A stretch of DNA of 37,534 bases from a virus. This document shows positions 37,310-37,534 of the stretch, piece by piece; within the stretch, counting starts at the first letter, position 1, and each line of letters begins with the position of its first letter. A program made the position numbers and the translations under genes. The stretch is from the IMG/VR virus record IMGVR_UViG_3300032213_001036, positions 1 to 37,534 of that record; one strand, given 5' to 3'. The notes under the pieces were generated by a model. That model did not search any database, was not told the DNA's origin, and saw only the letters and a program-made list of their open reading frames with translations.

Positions 37310-37534
37310 TACTTTGCTACAGCCTTAGCAACTTTCTTGGCTGCAATCTTTGCTGGTGTTGCACCAAACGCTGCATCAATTTCATCCTTCGTCAGGACAC
37401 CATCAATGCTCGCCTTTGCAAGACCTTCCGCAACCTTGAAAATGGATACTGCGCCAGCGATAAGAGCCGACTTCCATACTTCTAGGTCTGGAGCAATAAC
37501 AGCAGCACCAGTCACCACGCCAAGGGCGTTGGTG
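37309..37534 (-). CDS. Holin, 3' part of gene crossing the joint
   Basis: This is the continuation of the gene that starts at 141, cut by the window end. The in-window part ends in a helical, Lys/Ala-rich tail (AFGATPAKIAAKKVAKAVAK) after the second hydrophobic stretch (WKSALIAGAVSIFKVAEGL). Together the two parts encode 90 residues. Its TAA overlaps the ATG of the M15 endolysin, giving tight coupling of holin and endolysin. Confidence 0.8.
   Translation of the reverse strand, partial: TNALGVVTGAAVIAPDLEVWKSALIAGAVSIFKVAEGLAKASIDGVLTKDEIDAAFGATPAKIAAKKVAKAVAK
37441..37534. repeat. Terminal direct repeat, right copy (circular joint)
   Basis: Identical to bases 1-94. It lies inside the holin gene, which argues for assembly of a circular or permuted molecule rather than a real terminal repeat. 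Confidence 0.95.

Noticed and set aside
1-37534. Integrase, excisionase or repressor indicating a temperate phage
   Set aside because: No tyrosine or serine recombinase motif and no repressor-like protein apart from small HTH proteins were seen, so a lytic lifestyle is preferred.

Overview
The window is a complete circular or circularly permuted phage genome. Bases 1-94 are repeated exactly at 37441-37534, and the holin gene reads through that joint, so the unique length is 37,440 bp. I read it as a short-tailed (podovirus-like) lytic phage. Terminase, portal, scaffold, capsid, an adaptor, a beta-propeller-like tail hub and very large internal virion proteins are present. I see no tape measure, tail sheath, integrase or repressor. 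The host is probably an actinobacterium: GC is moderate by eye, there is a Thr-rich secreted protein of the kind common in that phylum, an M15 endolysin, many zinc-ribbon mini-proteins and a proteasome-like hydrolase. This host call is inference.

The genome has two divergent arms that start in a 158-bp control region (4076-4233) and meet tail to tail at about 18,780. The minus arm runs from the small terminase (4075) through tail and fiber genes, a secreted mucin-like protein, a membrane protein and the holin. It continues across the joint to the M15 endolysin, a secreted lysozyme-like protein, large terminase, portal, scaffold, capsid and decoration protein. It then covers basic minor proteins, the adaptor, the tail hub and the internal virion proteins, ending with a 1795-residue protein.

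The plus arm opens with six small genes, the last four very basic and tightly coupled (4234-5909). An 0.8-kb gene-free stretch (about 5986-6806) follows, packed with hairpins and probably a large structured RNA. The replication and regulation part (6845-18784) comes next. It encodes a MoxR-type AAA+ ATPase with a partner, a DUF3846-like protein, zinc ribbons, DNA-binding proteins, a RecB/Cas4-like nuclease, a DnaB-like helicase, an archaeo-eukaryotic-type primase, two further PD-(D/E)XK-like nucleases, a proteasome/HslV-like Ntn hydrolase, a RusA resolvase and a sigma-region-4-like protein. No DNA or RNA polymerase is visible, so the phage must borrow the host enzymes.

The least expected signal is at RNA level in the plus arm. 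Five genes have their Shine-Dalgarno sequence displayed in the small loop of a hairpin immediately before the start codon. The stems differ in sequence but keep their pairing, and several have a longer hairpin upstream. In two of these the loop of the upstream hairpin carries CCTCC, the complement of the Shine-Dalgarno core. The arrangement recalls the SAS/ESAS elements of cluster K mycobacteriophages with different sequences.
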